From positions 110,525-174,524 of the forward strand of contig NZ_VWVM01000009.1 of the NCBI RefSeq assembly GCF_008632075.1: 64,000 nt of DNA, written 5' to 3'. A program made the position numbers and the translations under genes. The DNA is from Candidatus Pantoea gossypiicola (lineage in GTDB: Bacteria > Pseudomonadota > Gammaproteobacteria > Enterobacterales > Enterobacteriaceae). Within the stretch, counting starts at the first letter, position 1. Each line of letters begins with the position of its first letter. Positions 19,173-27,927 of the stretch are shown piece by piece. A model generated the notes under the pieces. That model saw only the letters and a list, made by a program, of their open reading frames with translations, had not been told where the DNA came from and searched no databases.

Positions 19173-19883
19173 ATGTTTGAGTGGATTTCCGATCCCAACG
19201 CCTGGCTGGCGCTGGGCACCCTGACCATCCTTGAGGTGGTGCTGGGTATTGATAACATTATTTTCCTGTCGCTGGTGGTCGCTAAACTACCAAAACACCA
19301 GCAAGCCAGTGCACGCCGCATTGGTCTGATGGGGGCGATGTTAATGCGTCTTGGCCTGCTGGCTTCCATCGCATGGGTCGCCCGTCTGACTAATCCGCTG
19401 TTTACGCTGATGGATCATGCGTTCTCGGCGCGTGATTTGATTCTGCTTTTTGGCGGTCTTTTCCTGCTGTGGAAATCGAGCATGGAGATCCATGAAACGA
19501 TTGAAGGCAGCGAAGGCGAGCACAACACCCGCGTTCATTCGTTTCTTGGTGCGATAGTGCAGATCATGATGCTCGACATTATTTTCAGCCTCGACTCCGT
19601 GATTACCGCCATCGGTCTCTCCGATCATCTGTTTATTATGATGGCGGCAGTGGTCATTGCAGTACTGATGATGATGTTTGCGGCACGCGCTATTGGTGAG
19701 TTTGTAGAACGCCATCCGTCAGTGAAAATGCTGGCCCTCTCCTTCCTGATTCTGGTCGGTTTTACCCTGATTCTGGAGAGCTTCGCGGTTCACGTACCAA
19801 AAGGTTACATTTATTTTGCTATGTTCTTCTCCATGGCGGTTGAGTGCCTTAACCTGATGCGCAGCAAGAAAAAGCACGCCTGA
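19173..19883 (+). CDS. ygdQ: TerC-family membrane protein YgdQ
   Basis: Integral membrane protein of the TerC family, whose members have been linked to metal (manganese) export or to metalation of exported proteins. From the ATG at 19173 it is about 236 residues with seven predicted helices. It has the paired acidic membrane motifs VLGIDNIIFLSL and MLDIIFSLDSVITA that define the family. A TTG at 19161 would add four residues, but the E. coli protein starts near MFEWISDPNAW, so I prefer the ATG. The substrate of YgdQ is not established. Confidence 0.9.
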   Translation: MFEWISDPNAWLALGTLTILEVVLGIDNIIFLSLVVAKLPKHQQASARRIGLMGAMLMRLGLLASIAWVARLTNPLFTLMDHAFSARDLILLFGGLFLLWKSSMEIHETIEGSEGEHNTRVHSFLGAIVQIMMLDIIFSLDSVITAIGLSDHLFIMMAAVVIAVLMMMFAARAIGEFVERHPSVKMLALSFLILVGFTLILESFAVHVPKGYIYFAMFFSMAVECLNLMRSKKKHA

Positions 19884-19892
19884 TAAAGTCAA

Positions 19893-19918
19893 GGGCGAGG
19901 AGGCTCGCCCGGTTATTT
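19893..19918 (+). terminator. Terminator after ygdQ
   Basis: A perfect 7-bp GC-rich stem (19893-19899 with 19904-19910, GAGG loop) is followed by GGTTATTTT. The U-tract is imperfect, but its position just after the ygdQ stop fits a rho-independent terminator. Confidence 0.6.
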
Positions 19919-20001
19919 TCAGAATCCTACGATTAACCCTGCCGGCAAAACCATTTATTACTACACTTTTTGCACTTAACGATTTGTGAGGAAGAAGCGT
20001 G

Positions 20002-20220
20002 ATGAAAGGGTGGGCAGGCGTAGCAATGGTGATGGTAACCGCAGCGTTCCTGAGTGGATGTAGTTCTGATTATGTCATGGCGACCAAAGATGGCCGGATG
20101 ATCATGACTGAGGGAAAGCCGAGCATTGATAAAGAGACCGGCCTGGTGCAGTACACCGACCAGACGGGTCACGAGGTGCAGATTAACAGCGATGAGGTTT
20201 CAACGATCATTGAACGTTAA
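20002..20220 (+). CDS. ygdR: Small lipoprotein YgdR (DUF903)
   Basis: A 72-residue lipoprotein of the YgdI/YgdR family. The signal peptide ends in the lipobox LSGC with the lipidated Cys20, followed by [20 protein letters not shown]. The fold is a small SH3-like barrel and the molecular function is unknown. A GTG two codons ahead of the lysine-glycine (19999) is possible, but the ATG at 20002, with GAGGAAGAA upstream, is the normal start. Ser at position +2 after the lipid Cys predicts sorting to the outer membrane. Confidence 0.92.
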   Translation: MKGWAGVAMVMVTAAFLSGCSSDYVMATKDGRMIMTEGKPSIDKETGLVQYTDQTGHEVQINSDEVSTIIER

Positions 20221-20359
20221 GTGCCCGATTTAATTACCTGCCACCGATTCCGCGCTGGCAGGTGATTTCCCCGACTTTTCCCCCTTCCTTCCTCGCCGTT
20301 GCTCGCGCTATAGTCCCTGAGGACACAACATTCCATTCCATAAAAAAAGGAAGCTGGCA

Positions 20360-21400
20360 ATGCACTATCATCGTATTCCCCACAGCACGCTGGAAGTGAG
20401 TCAGCTGGGGTTGGGCACTATGACGTTTGGCGAACAGAACAGCGAAGCCGACGCCCATGCTCAGCTGGATTTGGCTATCCGTTCCGGCATCAACTTTATT
20501 GATACCGCCGAAATGTATCCGGTGCCACCGCGCCCGGAAACCCAGGGTCTGACCGAACAATATATTGGCAGCTGGCTTAAACAGCGCGGCAGCCGCGACA
20601 AAATCATTCTGGCCAGTAAAGTGGCGGGTCCGTCACGCGGTAATGATGCGTCGATTCGCCCGGATATGGCACTTGACCGTAAAAACATCCGTGCTGCACT
20701 CGATGCCAGCCTGAAACGCCTGAACACCGACTACCTTGATCTCTACCAGCTGCACTGGCCTCAGCGCCAGACTAACTATTTTGGCAAGCTGGGCTATCAG
20801 TACAGCGAGACCACAGCGCAGGTGACGCTGCTGGAGACGCTGGAAGCGCTGACTGAGCAGGTGCGCGCCGGTAAAATCCGTTATATCGGCGTGTCGAACG
20901 AAACCGCGTGGGGCGTGATGCGCTACCTGCAGCTGGCGGAGAAGCATGAACTGCCGCGCATTATCAGCATTCAGAATCCCTACAGCCTGCTGAACCGCAG
21001 CTTTGAAGTGGGTCTGGCCGAAATCAGCCAGCATGAAGGCGTAGAGCTGCTGGCGTATTCAAGCCTGGCGTTTGGTACGCTGAGCGGCAAATATCTGAAC
21101 GGAGCGCAGCCTGCGGGCGCACGTAATACCCTGTTCAGCCGTTTTACCCGCTATAGCGGCGAGCAGTCACAGAAAGCGATTGCCGAATATGTGGCGTTAG
21201 CGCAACAGCATCAGATTGACCCGTCGCAGATGGCGCTCGCCTATGTGCGTCAGCAGCCGTTTGTGGCCAGCACGCTGCTGGGCGCCACGACGCTTGAGCA
21301 GTTGCAGATTAACATCGACAGCTTCAATCTGACCTTAAATGCAGAGATTCTGGAAGGTATTGAGGCGATCCACCGCCGTTACACCTATCCTGCGCCATAA
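20360..21400 (+). CDS. tas: Aldo-keto reductase Tas
   Basis: NADP-dependent aldo-keto reductase. In E. coli, Tas was found as a suppressor of a tyrosine-requiring mutant; its physiological substrate is not firmly known. The protein is 346 residues, the same length as E. coli Tas and very similar throughout. The AKR catalytic tetrad is visible as Asp48 and Tyr53 (FIDTAEMY), Lys87 (ILASKVAG) and His132 (LYQLHWPQ). In E. coli it is followed by lplT-aas-galR, but here a GNAT gene and lysA follow directly. Confidence 0.95.
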   Translation: MHYHRIPHSTLEVSQLGLGTMTFGEQNSEADAHAQLDLAIRSGINFIDTAEMYPVPPRPETQGLTEQYIGSWLKQRGSRDKIILASKVAGPSRGNDASIRPDMALDRKNIRAALDASLKRLNTDYLDLYQLHWPQRQTNYFGKLGYQYSETTAQVTLLETLEALTEQVRAGKIRYIGVSNETAWGVMRYLQLAEKHELPRIISIQNPYSLLNRSFEVGLAEISQHEGVELLAYSSLAFGTLSGKYLNGAQPAGARNTLFSRFTRYSGEQSQKAIAEYVALAQQHQIDPSQMALAYVRQQPFVASTLLGATTLEQLQINIDSFNLTLNAEILEGIEAIHRRYTYPAP

Positions 21401-21410
21401 GCACTCTGTT

Positions 21411-21432
21411 GCCAGCTGCCGCAGGGGCGGCT
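21411..21432. terminator. Hairpin between convergent tas and the GNAT gene
   Basis: A stem of about 10 bp (21411-21420 with 21423-21432, tight loop and one G-U pair) sits between the ends of tas and the GNAT gene. It lacks a clear U-tract on either strand, so it is only a weak terminator candidate. Confidence 0.35.
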
Positions 21433-21440
21433 GGCCTCTC

Positions 21441-21890
21441 TCACAGGTCACGATAATAGAGCTTTACCGGCTTATCGGGGTACTCCAGCGCCTCTCCCTG
21501 CGGCAGCCAGCCAGACCGTTCATAATATCCCCCAAACGTTGACCACAACCACAGCCGTGGATAGCCGCGAGCCTGTGCATAAGCAATGACGTGCTGCTGC
21601 AGCGCCTCACTGACCCCTTTGCCGCGCGCCGACTCATCCACATAGAGCGCCGCCAGCCACGGATAGAGATCCTGACGGCTGATCAGATCGCAGCGCCAGA
21701 ATCCCACCGTGCCGATTGCCCTGCCCGCCTCCACGGCGACAAACGTCACCGGAAAATCAGCGCCAGCCAGGCTGCTGTTCACTACGCTGGCGAAGAACGC
21801 CCGGCTACTGGCTTCACCAAAAGCGCGCCACTGCCAGTCGATGATCTGATCGGCAAACTGCGGCACATCGCTGAGCGGGACGATTTTCAT
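21441..21890 (-). CDS. GNAT-family N-acetyltransferase downstream of lysA
   Basis: A 149-residue protein with the GNAT acetyl-CoA site LYVDESARGKGVSEALQQHV at about residues 82-101 and the family's terminal YYERSGW motif. The substrate cannot be read from the sequence. The ATG lies only 3 bp after the lysA stop with no strong ribosome-binding site of its own, so it is probably translated by coupling to lysA. This placement suggests co-expression under lysine starvation, but a role in lysine metabolism is only an inference. The gene is absent from this position in E. coli. Confidence 0.85.
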   Translation of the reverse strand: MKIVPLSDVPQFADQIIDWQWRAFGEASSRAFFASVVNSSLAGADFPVTFVAVEAGRAIGTVGFWRCDLISRQDLYPWLAALYVDESARGKGVSEALQQHVIAYAQARGYPRLWLWSTFGGYYERSGWLPQGEALEYPDKPVKLYYRDL

Positions 21891-21893
21891 GGG

Positions 21894-23150
21894 TTAATTG
21901 ATTTCCAGCGCCAGCAACGACTCAATTGTCTGCGCGCGACGGATTTCGCGCGGCTGGCCCTGTTCAAACAGCACTTCCGGGATCAGTGGACGGCTGTTGT
22001 AATTAGAAGACATGGATGCGCCGTAAGCGCCAGTGTCGTGGAACACCAGATAATCGCCCACTTTTGCCGCCGGAATCGCGCGCGGTTCAACCATGCCGCC
22101 CTCTAGCTGGGTGAAGACATCGCCCGATTCGCATAGCGGCCCCGCAACCACCGTGTTGATGGTCTGCTGCTCATCAATCGCCCGTTCATCGCCTGCCATC
22201 AGCGAGATATGGTGATAGCTGCCATACATGGAGGGGCGCATCAGGTCACTGAAACCAGCATCGACCAGCACGAAGTGACGGCTGCCCATCGACTTCACTG
22301 CCCGCACCTGCGACACCAGCACGCCCGCTTCGGCCACCAGGAAACGGCCCGGTTCAATCTCCAGTTTAACCGCATGACCCAGATGCTGAGCGATACGCTG
22401 ACGTGCCGCGTCCCACAGTCCAAAGTAGTGATCGGTATCGATCGCCTCTTCACCGTAGCGATAAGGGATAGAAAGACCGCCGCCTGCGGATATCGCAGTC
22501 AGATCCTGACCCGATGCCATCACCAGCCCCACCATCGCATCACTGACCTGCTGCAGATGCGCATAATCGACGCCTGAGCCGATATGCATGTGAATGCCCA
22601 CCAGCTTCAGGCCGTGCTGCTGAATCGCTGCCAGCGCCTCGGCTAAATCGCCGTGCCAGATACCGTGCTTGCTGTTTTCACCGCCGGTGTTGGTTTTCTG
22701 GCTATGACCGTGACCGAAGCCTGGATTCACTCGCAGCCACACCGCATGTCCCGGTGACACCGCACCGAGCTGATGCAGCATATCAATCGAACCGGCATTG
22801 ACCGGCACCTTCAACGCGGTAACCCGCGCCAGTGTCGGCTGATCAAACAGATCCGCGGTAAAGACGATCTCGTCACCGCCAGGCTGGTAGCCAGCAGCCA
22901 GCGCACGTTCTATCTCACCCAGCGATACCGAATCCACTTTTACACCCGCTGCGCGCATCAGGCGCAGGATATGAATATTTGAGCAGGCTTTCTGCGCAAA
23001 GCGCACCACATCAAACGCCTGCAACTGAGCAATACGCGCCTGAATAATCTGCGCATCATAAGCCCAGAATGGCCCGGCATAACGGCGTGCCAGCGGCAGC
23101 AGGTTAGCGGCGTTGAGGGCGGTGTCGGTACTCTGTAAGGAACGTGGCAT
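21894..23150 (-). CDS. lysA: Diaminopimelate decarboxylase
   Basis: PLP-dependent enzyme that converts meso-diaminopimelate to L-lysine, the last biosynthetic step. The 418-residue protein has the PLP-binding Lys54 in RFAQKACSN, the glycine-rich phosphate-binding segment ISAGGGLSIPY, and the active-site Cys block GPLCESGDVF. It is divergent from its activator lysR across about 100 bp and is followed by a coupled acetyltransferase gene. E. coli LysR activates lysA when lysine is scarce; the same arrangement here makes the same control likely. Confidence 0.97.
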   Translation of the reverse strand: MPRSLQSTDTALNAANLLPLARRYAGPFWAYDAQIIQARIAQLQAFDVVRFAQKACSNIHILRLMRAAGVKVDSVSLGEIERALAAGYQPGGDEIVFTADLFDQPTLARVTALKVPVNAGSIDMLHQLGAVSPGHAVWLRVNPGFGHGHSQKTNTGGENSKHGIWHGDLAEALAAIQQHGLKLVGIHMHIGSGVDYAHLQQVSDAMVGLVMASGQDLTAISAGGGLSIPYRYGEEAIDTDHYFGLWDAARQRIAQHLGHAVKLEIEPGRFLVAEAGVLVSQVRAVKSMGSRHFVLVDAGFSDLMRPSMYGSYHHISLMAGDERAIDEQQTINTVVAGPLCESGDVFTQLEGGMVEPRAIPAAKVGDYLVFHDTGAYGASMSSNYNSRPLIPEVLFEQGQPREIRRAQTIESLLALEIN

Positions 23151-23252
23151 AGCAATTCTCCTGTGGCAATAACTGCATTAAGCCAGAATCATGCCATAGC
23201 GAAAAATATCTGTTTTAATAGCATCTATTCAGAATGGATATAGGAAGGCAGC
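23151..23252. promoter_or_regulatory. Divergent lysA-lysR control region
   Basis: A 102-bp AT-rich gap between two divergent start codons. By analogy with other LysR-type pairs it should hold both promoters and the LysR operator. I see AT-rich T-N11-A-like stretches around 23195-23235 but cannot name a specific operator with confidence. Confidence 0.6.
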
Positions 23253-24173
23253 GTGGCGAACATTAACTGGCGACATATTGAGATCTTTCATGCGGTGATG
23301 ACCAGCGGCAACCTGACCCAGGCTGCTACGCTGCTGCATACCTCACAGCCGACCGTAAGCCGTGAGTTGGCGCGACTGGAGCAGCAGCTGGGATTAGCGC
23401 TCTTCGGGCGGGTACGCGGTCGCCTGCAACCGACCGTGCAGGGGTTACGTTTGTTTGAAGAGGTGCAGCGCTCCTGGTATGGGCTGGATCGCATTATGGA
23501 AGCGGCAGAAGGGTTGCGTCAGTTTCGTCAGGGTGAGCTGTCGATCGCCTGCCTGCCGGTTTTTTCGCAGTCGCTGCTGCCTCCGCTGTGTCAGCCCTTT
23601 TTACAGCGCTACCCGGATGTAAGCCTGAATGTGATTCCGCAGGAGTCGCCGCTGCTGGAGGAGTGGCTGTCAGCCCAGCGCTACGATATCGGCTTAACCG
23701 AAACCCAGCATGCTCCGGCCGGGACTGACCGCCTCGCCCTGCTGACCTGTGATGAAGTGTGCGTATTGCCGCAGCATCATCCTCTGAGTCAGCGTGCAGA
23801 ACTGACGCCGCACGATTTTGCGGGCGAAAAATATGTGAGTCTGTCGCGCAGCGACAGCTATCGTCAGTTGCTGGATGCGCTGTTTCAGGAACAGGGCGTC
23901 GAACGGCGGCTGGTGATGGAGACGCACAGCGCCGCGTCGGTGTGCGCGATGGTCAGAGCGGGCGTGGGGGTCTCGATTGTGAATCCGCTGACGGCGCTGG
24001 ATTACGCCGACAGCGGTGTGGTGATGCGAAAATTCAGCGTGACGGTGCCGTTTACCGTCAGCCTGGTGAGGCCGCAGCACCGCCCCGCGTCGGCACTGGT
24101 CGATGCTTTTGTCAGCCATCTGCAACAGCAGGTGGCTGACTTTCCTGCACGTATTGCCGCCCGCCTGGCTTAA
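23253..24173 (+). CDS. lysR: LysR, transcriptional activator of lysA
   Basis: A 306-residue LysR-type regulator, the archetype of the family. The N-terminal winged helix-turn-helix is seen in WRHIEIFHAVMTSGNLTQAATLLHTSQPTVSRELARLEQQLG (read as segments, residues about 6-47). It is followed by a two-lobed effector-binding domain. It is divergent from lysA, its expected target. Its TAA stop shares two bases with the stop of the convergent MFS gene (both read from the palindrome TTAA at 24170-24173). Confidence 0.95.
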   Translation: MANINWRHIEIFHAVMTSGNLTQAATLLHTSQPTVSRELARLEQQLGLALFGRVRGRLQPTVQGLRLFEEVQRSWYGLDRIMEAAEGLRQFRQGELSIACLPVFSQSLLPPLCQPFLQRYPDVSLNVIPQESPLLEEWLSAQRYDIGLTETQHAPAGTDRLALLTCDEVCVLPQHHPLSQRAELTPHDFAGEKYVSLSRSDSYRQLLDALFQEQGVERRLVMETHSAASVCAMVRAGVGVSIVNPLTALDYADSGVVMRKFSVTVPFTVSLVRPQHRPASALVDAFVSHLQQQVADFPARIAARLA

Positions 24174-25333
24174 GCGCGAACGCTGGCGGCTGCGCTGCCC
24201 GATTTACGGAAGGTAATCAGGCAGATCAGCAGGCCAATAACGGCCAGCGCAGCCGCGGCAACCGGCACGGCCGTCAGGCCAAAACCACGACCAATGACCG
24301 CCCCGCCGACCCAGGCACCCAGCGCATTACCGACGTTAAACGCTGAAATGTTCAGGGTTGAGACCAGGTTCGGGGCCTCTTTACCGTGACGGACCACATT
24401 GATCTGCAGACCCGGTACTGTCGCGAAAGTCGCCATCGCCCACAGGAACAGAGTGAGCTCCGCCAGCCACAGCGCATGGCTGGTCCAGCTGAACAGCAGC
24501 GAGAAGATGGCGATCAGAGAGAAGCTGAGGATCAGACTGAAGGAGACTTTCCAGTCGGCCAGTTTGCCGCCAAGGATATTACCCACCGTCAGGCCCGCGC
24601 CAATCAGGAACAGCGTCCAGCTGACACCCCGATCGCTGATGCCCGTTACCTCTAACAGAAGCGGCGCAATGTAACTGAACAGTGCAAACATCGCCGCGGC
24701 AAAGAACACCGTCATCAGCAGCGAGAGCCAGAGCTTCCCGTTGGCCAGCGCACCGATTTCACTCGCCAGATGAACCGGCTTCTCCTCTCTATTGTTGGGC
24801 AGACTCACAATCAGGGCGATAAACGCCAGCACGCCGATCACCGCTACGCCCCAGAACGTGGCGCGCCAGCCAAACATCTGTCCGAAGCTGGTTCCCAGCG
24901 GAACGCCCAGCACGTTAGCCAGAGTCAGCCCGGTAAACATCAGCGCCACAGCGGAAGCCTGACGACCCGCCGGCACCAGGCTGGCGGCAACCACCGCGCC
25001 AATACCAAAGAAAGCACCATGACAAAGCGCGGTGACGATTCGCGCCAGCATCAGCAGGTTATAGTTGTAAGCCAGCGCACACAGCAGATTGCCGACAATA
25101 AAGATCACCATCAGCAGAATCAGCGTTTTTTTGCGCGGCAGTCTGGCGGTGAGCATCGCCATTATCGGCGCTCCTATCGCCACTCCCAGCGCATAGCCGC
25201 TGATCAGCCAGCCCGCCGACGGAATCGACACCTGAAGGTCACGCGCCACCTCCGGCAGCAACCCCATAATGACAAATTCGGTAGTTCCGATGGCGAACGC
25301 ACTTAACGCCAGCGCCATTAATGCTACAGGCAT
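24170..25333 (-). CDS. MFS transporter, DHA1/AraJ-like efflux family
   Basis: A 387-residue major facilitator protein with 12 predicted helices. The N-terminus (ALSAFAIGTTEFVIMGLLPEVA) is typical of the drug:H+ antiporter-1 subgroup that includes AraJ and YdhP. The A-motif-like loop is MLTARLPRKKT. The substrate cannot be assigned; sugars or drugs are both plausible. It stands alone on the minus strand, converging on lysR with overlapping stops. In E. coli this place is held by ygeA and araE, so the gene is a lineage-specific replacement. Confidence 0.88.
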   Translation of the reverse strand: MPVALMALALSAFAIGTTEFVIMGLLPEVARDLQVSIPSAGWLISGYALGVAIGAPIMAMLTARLPRKKTLILLMVIFIVGNLLCALAYNYNLLMLARIVTALCHGAFFGIGAVVAASLVPAGRQASAVALMFTGLTLANVLGVPLGTSFGQMFGWRATFWGVAVIGVLAFIALIVSLPNNREEKPVHLASEIGALANGKLWLSLLMTVFFAAAMFALFSYIAPLLLEVTGISDRGVSWTLFLIGAGLTVGNILGGKLADWKVSFSLILSFSLIAIFSLLFSWTSHALWLAELTLFLWAMATFATVPGLQINVVRHGKEAPNLVSTLNISAFNVGNALGAWVGGAVIGRGFGLTAVPVAAAALAVIGLLICLITFRKSGSAAASVRA

Positions 25334-25693
25334 AACACTCTCCAGGTTTTATTTGCAGGTGAACCGCACAGACGCACAGCCCCTCGACGCCTATTAGAAT
25401 TTGATCTGCGTCACATTGAGTATTACAGCACAGCGCTGATTTGCGACATAGCCTGCATGCAGCAAAGGATTATTGCCGCCACCGCAATAATCCTGCCGCT
25501 CAGGGGAAAAATCTTTCGCCTCCGGCCTGAAGGCAAAGCCTGCACAGGCCCAATATCCCACGGTCAGGTTGTCATTTTTCGTTAACCGGTTACGCTTTTT
25601 AATGCGGAATTAGTTAATAAATCTTTAACGTTGCCGATATATCCCTAATCAATTGCCAGGTGATGTAATCAACTTCTGACGCAGGGAGAGAGA
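25334..25693. other. Gene-free interval with a long perfect hairpin
   Basis: This 360-bp interval between divergent genes must contain the promoters of both. Its most notable content is a perfect 11-bp inverted repeat (25466-25476 with 25484-25494, 7-nt loop). Neither strand has a T-run after it, so it does not look like an intrinsic terminator. I see no convincing small gene. Confidence 0.55.
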
Positions 25694-26320
25694 ATGCAAC
25701 GACTCATAGCCTTAATGGTGTTTGGCTTAACCGGTTGCTCGGTGGGTCATTATGAGTACAGTAAAGAGGCTGAAAAACGGGTTGATATGACCGTGACCGG
25801 CATTCCCACCGTGCTGGGCTTTGGTACGCTTGGAACTACTATCCCGCTGACGCCGGAGTACAGCCTGACCGCCGCGCACGTGGCGAAGTTTTCACTTTAC
25901 CGCGTCAAAGCCTGGCATCCGCAATGCGATCTGGCGGTGGTCTACCACAAAAACAGCGAAATAAACCTGCCACCCAGCTTCCGCAACAGTCATATCGGCG
26001 ACCAGGTAAATCTCTACGGTTACAGTTTCATTTCGGCCATGCCGGTCAGCTCGAGCGGGCAGAATCTGATTAATACCACGCTGGCAAACCGCTGGAATAA
26101 GCCGGACTGCGTCGTCGTGGCGGCGAATGCAGGTGTGGTGAAAGGCATGTCAGGCGGTGCGGTTTATAACGCCTCTGACGATACGCTGGCGGGGGTAATT
26201 GTGGGCTACAGCAATAACATCGATGACAATGTCACCGGTAAGACGCTCTACAAGAACGTTGCGCTCTATGTGCCCTATTCGCGATTCCAGACCTGGCTGG
26301 ATCAGGCGATTAAGTCCTGA
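25694..26320 (+). CDS. Lipoprotein with trypsin-like serine peptidase domain
   Basis: A 208-residue protein not assigned to a named family. The N-terminus has a short signal peptide ending in the lipobox LTGC (Cys15) with Ser at +2, which predicts an outer-membrane lipoprotein. The body shows the three landmarks of a chymotrypsin-fold protease in order: His62 in LTAAHV, Asp79 in QCDLAVV and Ser153 in KGMSGGAVY. There is no PDZ domain, and at about 190 mature residues it is a minimal domain. A GGGAGAGAG ribosome-binding site precedes the ATG. The gene is convergent with the fimbrial operon. Peptidase activity is inferred from the conserved triad and the substrate is unknown. Confidence 0.8.
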   Translation: MQRLIALMVFGLTGCSVGHYEYSKEAEKRVDMTVTGIPTVLGFGTLGTTIPLTPEYSLTAAHVAKFSLYRVKAWHPQCDLAVVYHKNSEINLPPSFRNSHIGDQVNLYGYSFISAMPVSSSGQNLINTTLANRWNKPDCVVVAANAGVVKGMSGGAVYNASDDTLAGVIVGYSNNIDDNVTGKTLYKNVALYVPYSRFQTWLDQAIKS

Positions 26321-26401
26321 GATACGAGTGACGACATTATTTGAAAAAACAGGACGTACTACGCCCTGCTTTAAGCACTAAAACCTTCTGTCCGCACAAT
26401 G

Positions 26402-26914
26402 CTATTCATAAGTTAACGAAAAAGTCACGCTGCCATCCGCGGATCCGGCCGTCACGTTTGATGCAGTCGAGACATAGGCAGCGCTAAAATTTAGCGTGTT
26501 GTCCGCGTTAGCAGTCAGCGTGACAGCGTTACTTACCTTATTTACTGCAATTTGTTTGCCCTGATAATCATAAAGTGCAATCCCCAGGCCAGTTGCACCA
26601 CCGCTTGCAACAGCCACCAGATCGCTGTTTGTCGAGTCGCCCGTTCCGGTAAATGTTACCGACACGCTGGAAGCGTCCGCACCACAATCGACCAGTTTAA
26701 TATCGAAAGGTACAGATGGACTTGCTGCACCTGTCTGCGAAAAGGTACTGGTGGCGATCATTCCCATCGGAACAGTCAGTTTCGATGAAGCTGTGTCGAC
26801 TTCGCAGGTATTTGAGGAAATATTGCCATTAATGTTGACCGTTACTTCACTGGCACTCAGGGCACTTCCGGAAACGAGGATAGCTATTAATGCAAATATT
26901 CTGTTAAGTATCAT
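26402..26914 (-). CDS. Fimbrial minor pilin, last gene of the operon
   Basis: A 170-residue pilin of the type 1 fimbria superfamily. It has a signal peptide cut near GSALSAS, one conserved disulfide (Cys in SSNTCEVDT and Cys in KLVDCGADAS), and the C-terminal beta-strand VTFSLTYE with the penultimate Tyr needed for donor-strand exchange with chaperone and usher. It follows the adhesin gene by 14 bp. It could be a tip adaptor or a second structural subunit; the sequence does not decide. Confidence 0.88.
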   Translation of the reverse strand: MILNRIFALIAILVSGSALSASEVTVNINGNISSNTCEVDTASSKLTVPMGMIATSTFSQTGAASPSVPFDIKLVDCGADASSVSVTFTGTGDSTNSDLVAVASGGATGLGIALYDYQGKQIAVNKVSNAVTLTANADNTLNFSAAYVSTASNVTAGSADGSVTFSLTYE

Positions 26915-26928
26915 TAACCGGCTCCTGA

Positions 26929-27888
26929 CTACTCGTAACTAATATTGAGCGTGGCAATCGTATTTGCGGTTCCCGCCGTAATTTTCGAGAGCGTTTGAAT
27001 ATAACGAGCAGAAAAAGTATACGTGGTCGCCCCACCTGCAACAGACGTTCCCAATACCACATCGCTGTTGAGTGCCAGCGGAGTTCCGTTGTAGAGAACC
27101 TGCACGCCTATACCACTCGAAACGCCTGTGCTGCCCGCGCTGGTTAGCGCCAGCACGCTGCTATCAGTCGAGTCGGCACTTTGTGTACCGCTCATGTTGA
27201 CATTAACGTTGGTACCAGCATCACATTCGAGATTGACATTAAAATCTTTGGCTCCGGATGTAGAACCAATACCGCTGAAATTACGTGACGGCACATTACC
27301 CAGATCTACGTTCAGATTATCGGATGAAGACAGGCTACATCCAAGTGCTGTAACCTGAACGGCTCCAGACAAGACGATTTCGGCAAGTGTTTGTGGTGTA
27401 GCATCCTCTTCCATCTGCACATTGTATTTACCAATAGATTGCGGCTGAATGGTACCAGAGACTGTTTTCTCACCAGACTTATAAAGCTCAACAACAACGC
27501 TCATTCCCGCGGTACCCCACATCCAGCCAATTCCTCCCGGCACATTAGTAAAAGTATGAGGCCAAAGAAAAGTGTCACTACTGGCGCTCAGCTTATAGCT
27601 GATGCCCTCAACACCGGTTGGGCAGGTGTCAGTCTCGCATGAGAAAAGGAAACCTAACGTGCCGGATGATGTGGTTAAAAATGATTTTAATCCGGTATAG
27701 ACCGTCTGCGTCGATAGCACAGTTCCTACTGGTGCATCTTTCATTACAGTTACAGCCGGAAAAGTTATTGTAACAGTGCCTACCCCTCCCGCAGGGACTA
27801 CATTTGTTAATGCTGCCTGAGAGACGTGAGGAAATAAAAGCATCTGGAAATACAATAATGAAGTAAAATAATTAATTAATTTTTTCAT
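26929..27888 (-). CDS. Fimbrial tip adhesin (two-domain)
   Basis: A 319-residue protein with a signal peptide ending HVSQA. Its N-terminal region of about 150 residues has its own Cys pair (FSCETDTCPTG) and looks like a lectin or receptor-binding domain. Its C-terminal region is a typical pilin domain (VTALGCSLSSSDN to VNLECDAG, then TIATLNISYE). This two-domain layout, and its place after the usher gene, fit the tip adhesin of a chaperone-usher fimbria. The receptor cannot be guessed. Confidence 0.82.
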   Translation of the reverse strand: MKKLINYFTSLLYFQMLLFPHVSQAALTNVVPAGGVGTVTITFPAVTVMKDAPVGTVLSTQTVYTGLKSFLTTSSGTLGFLFSCETDTCPTGVEGISYKLSASSDTFLWPHTFTNVPGGIGWMWGTAGMSVVVELYKSGEKTVSGTIQPQSIGKYNVQMEEDATPQTLAEIVLSGAVQVTALGCSLSSSDNLNVDLGNVPSRNFSGIGSTSGAKDFNVNLECDAGTNVNVNMSGTQSADSTDSSVLALTSAGSTGVSSGIGVQVLYNGTPLALNSDVVLGTSVAGGATTYTFSARYIQTLSKITAGTANTIATLNISYE

Positions 27889-27927
27889 TTAATATCCTTG
27901 TCAGCGCCCGTCTATTATTAGCCAGAC

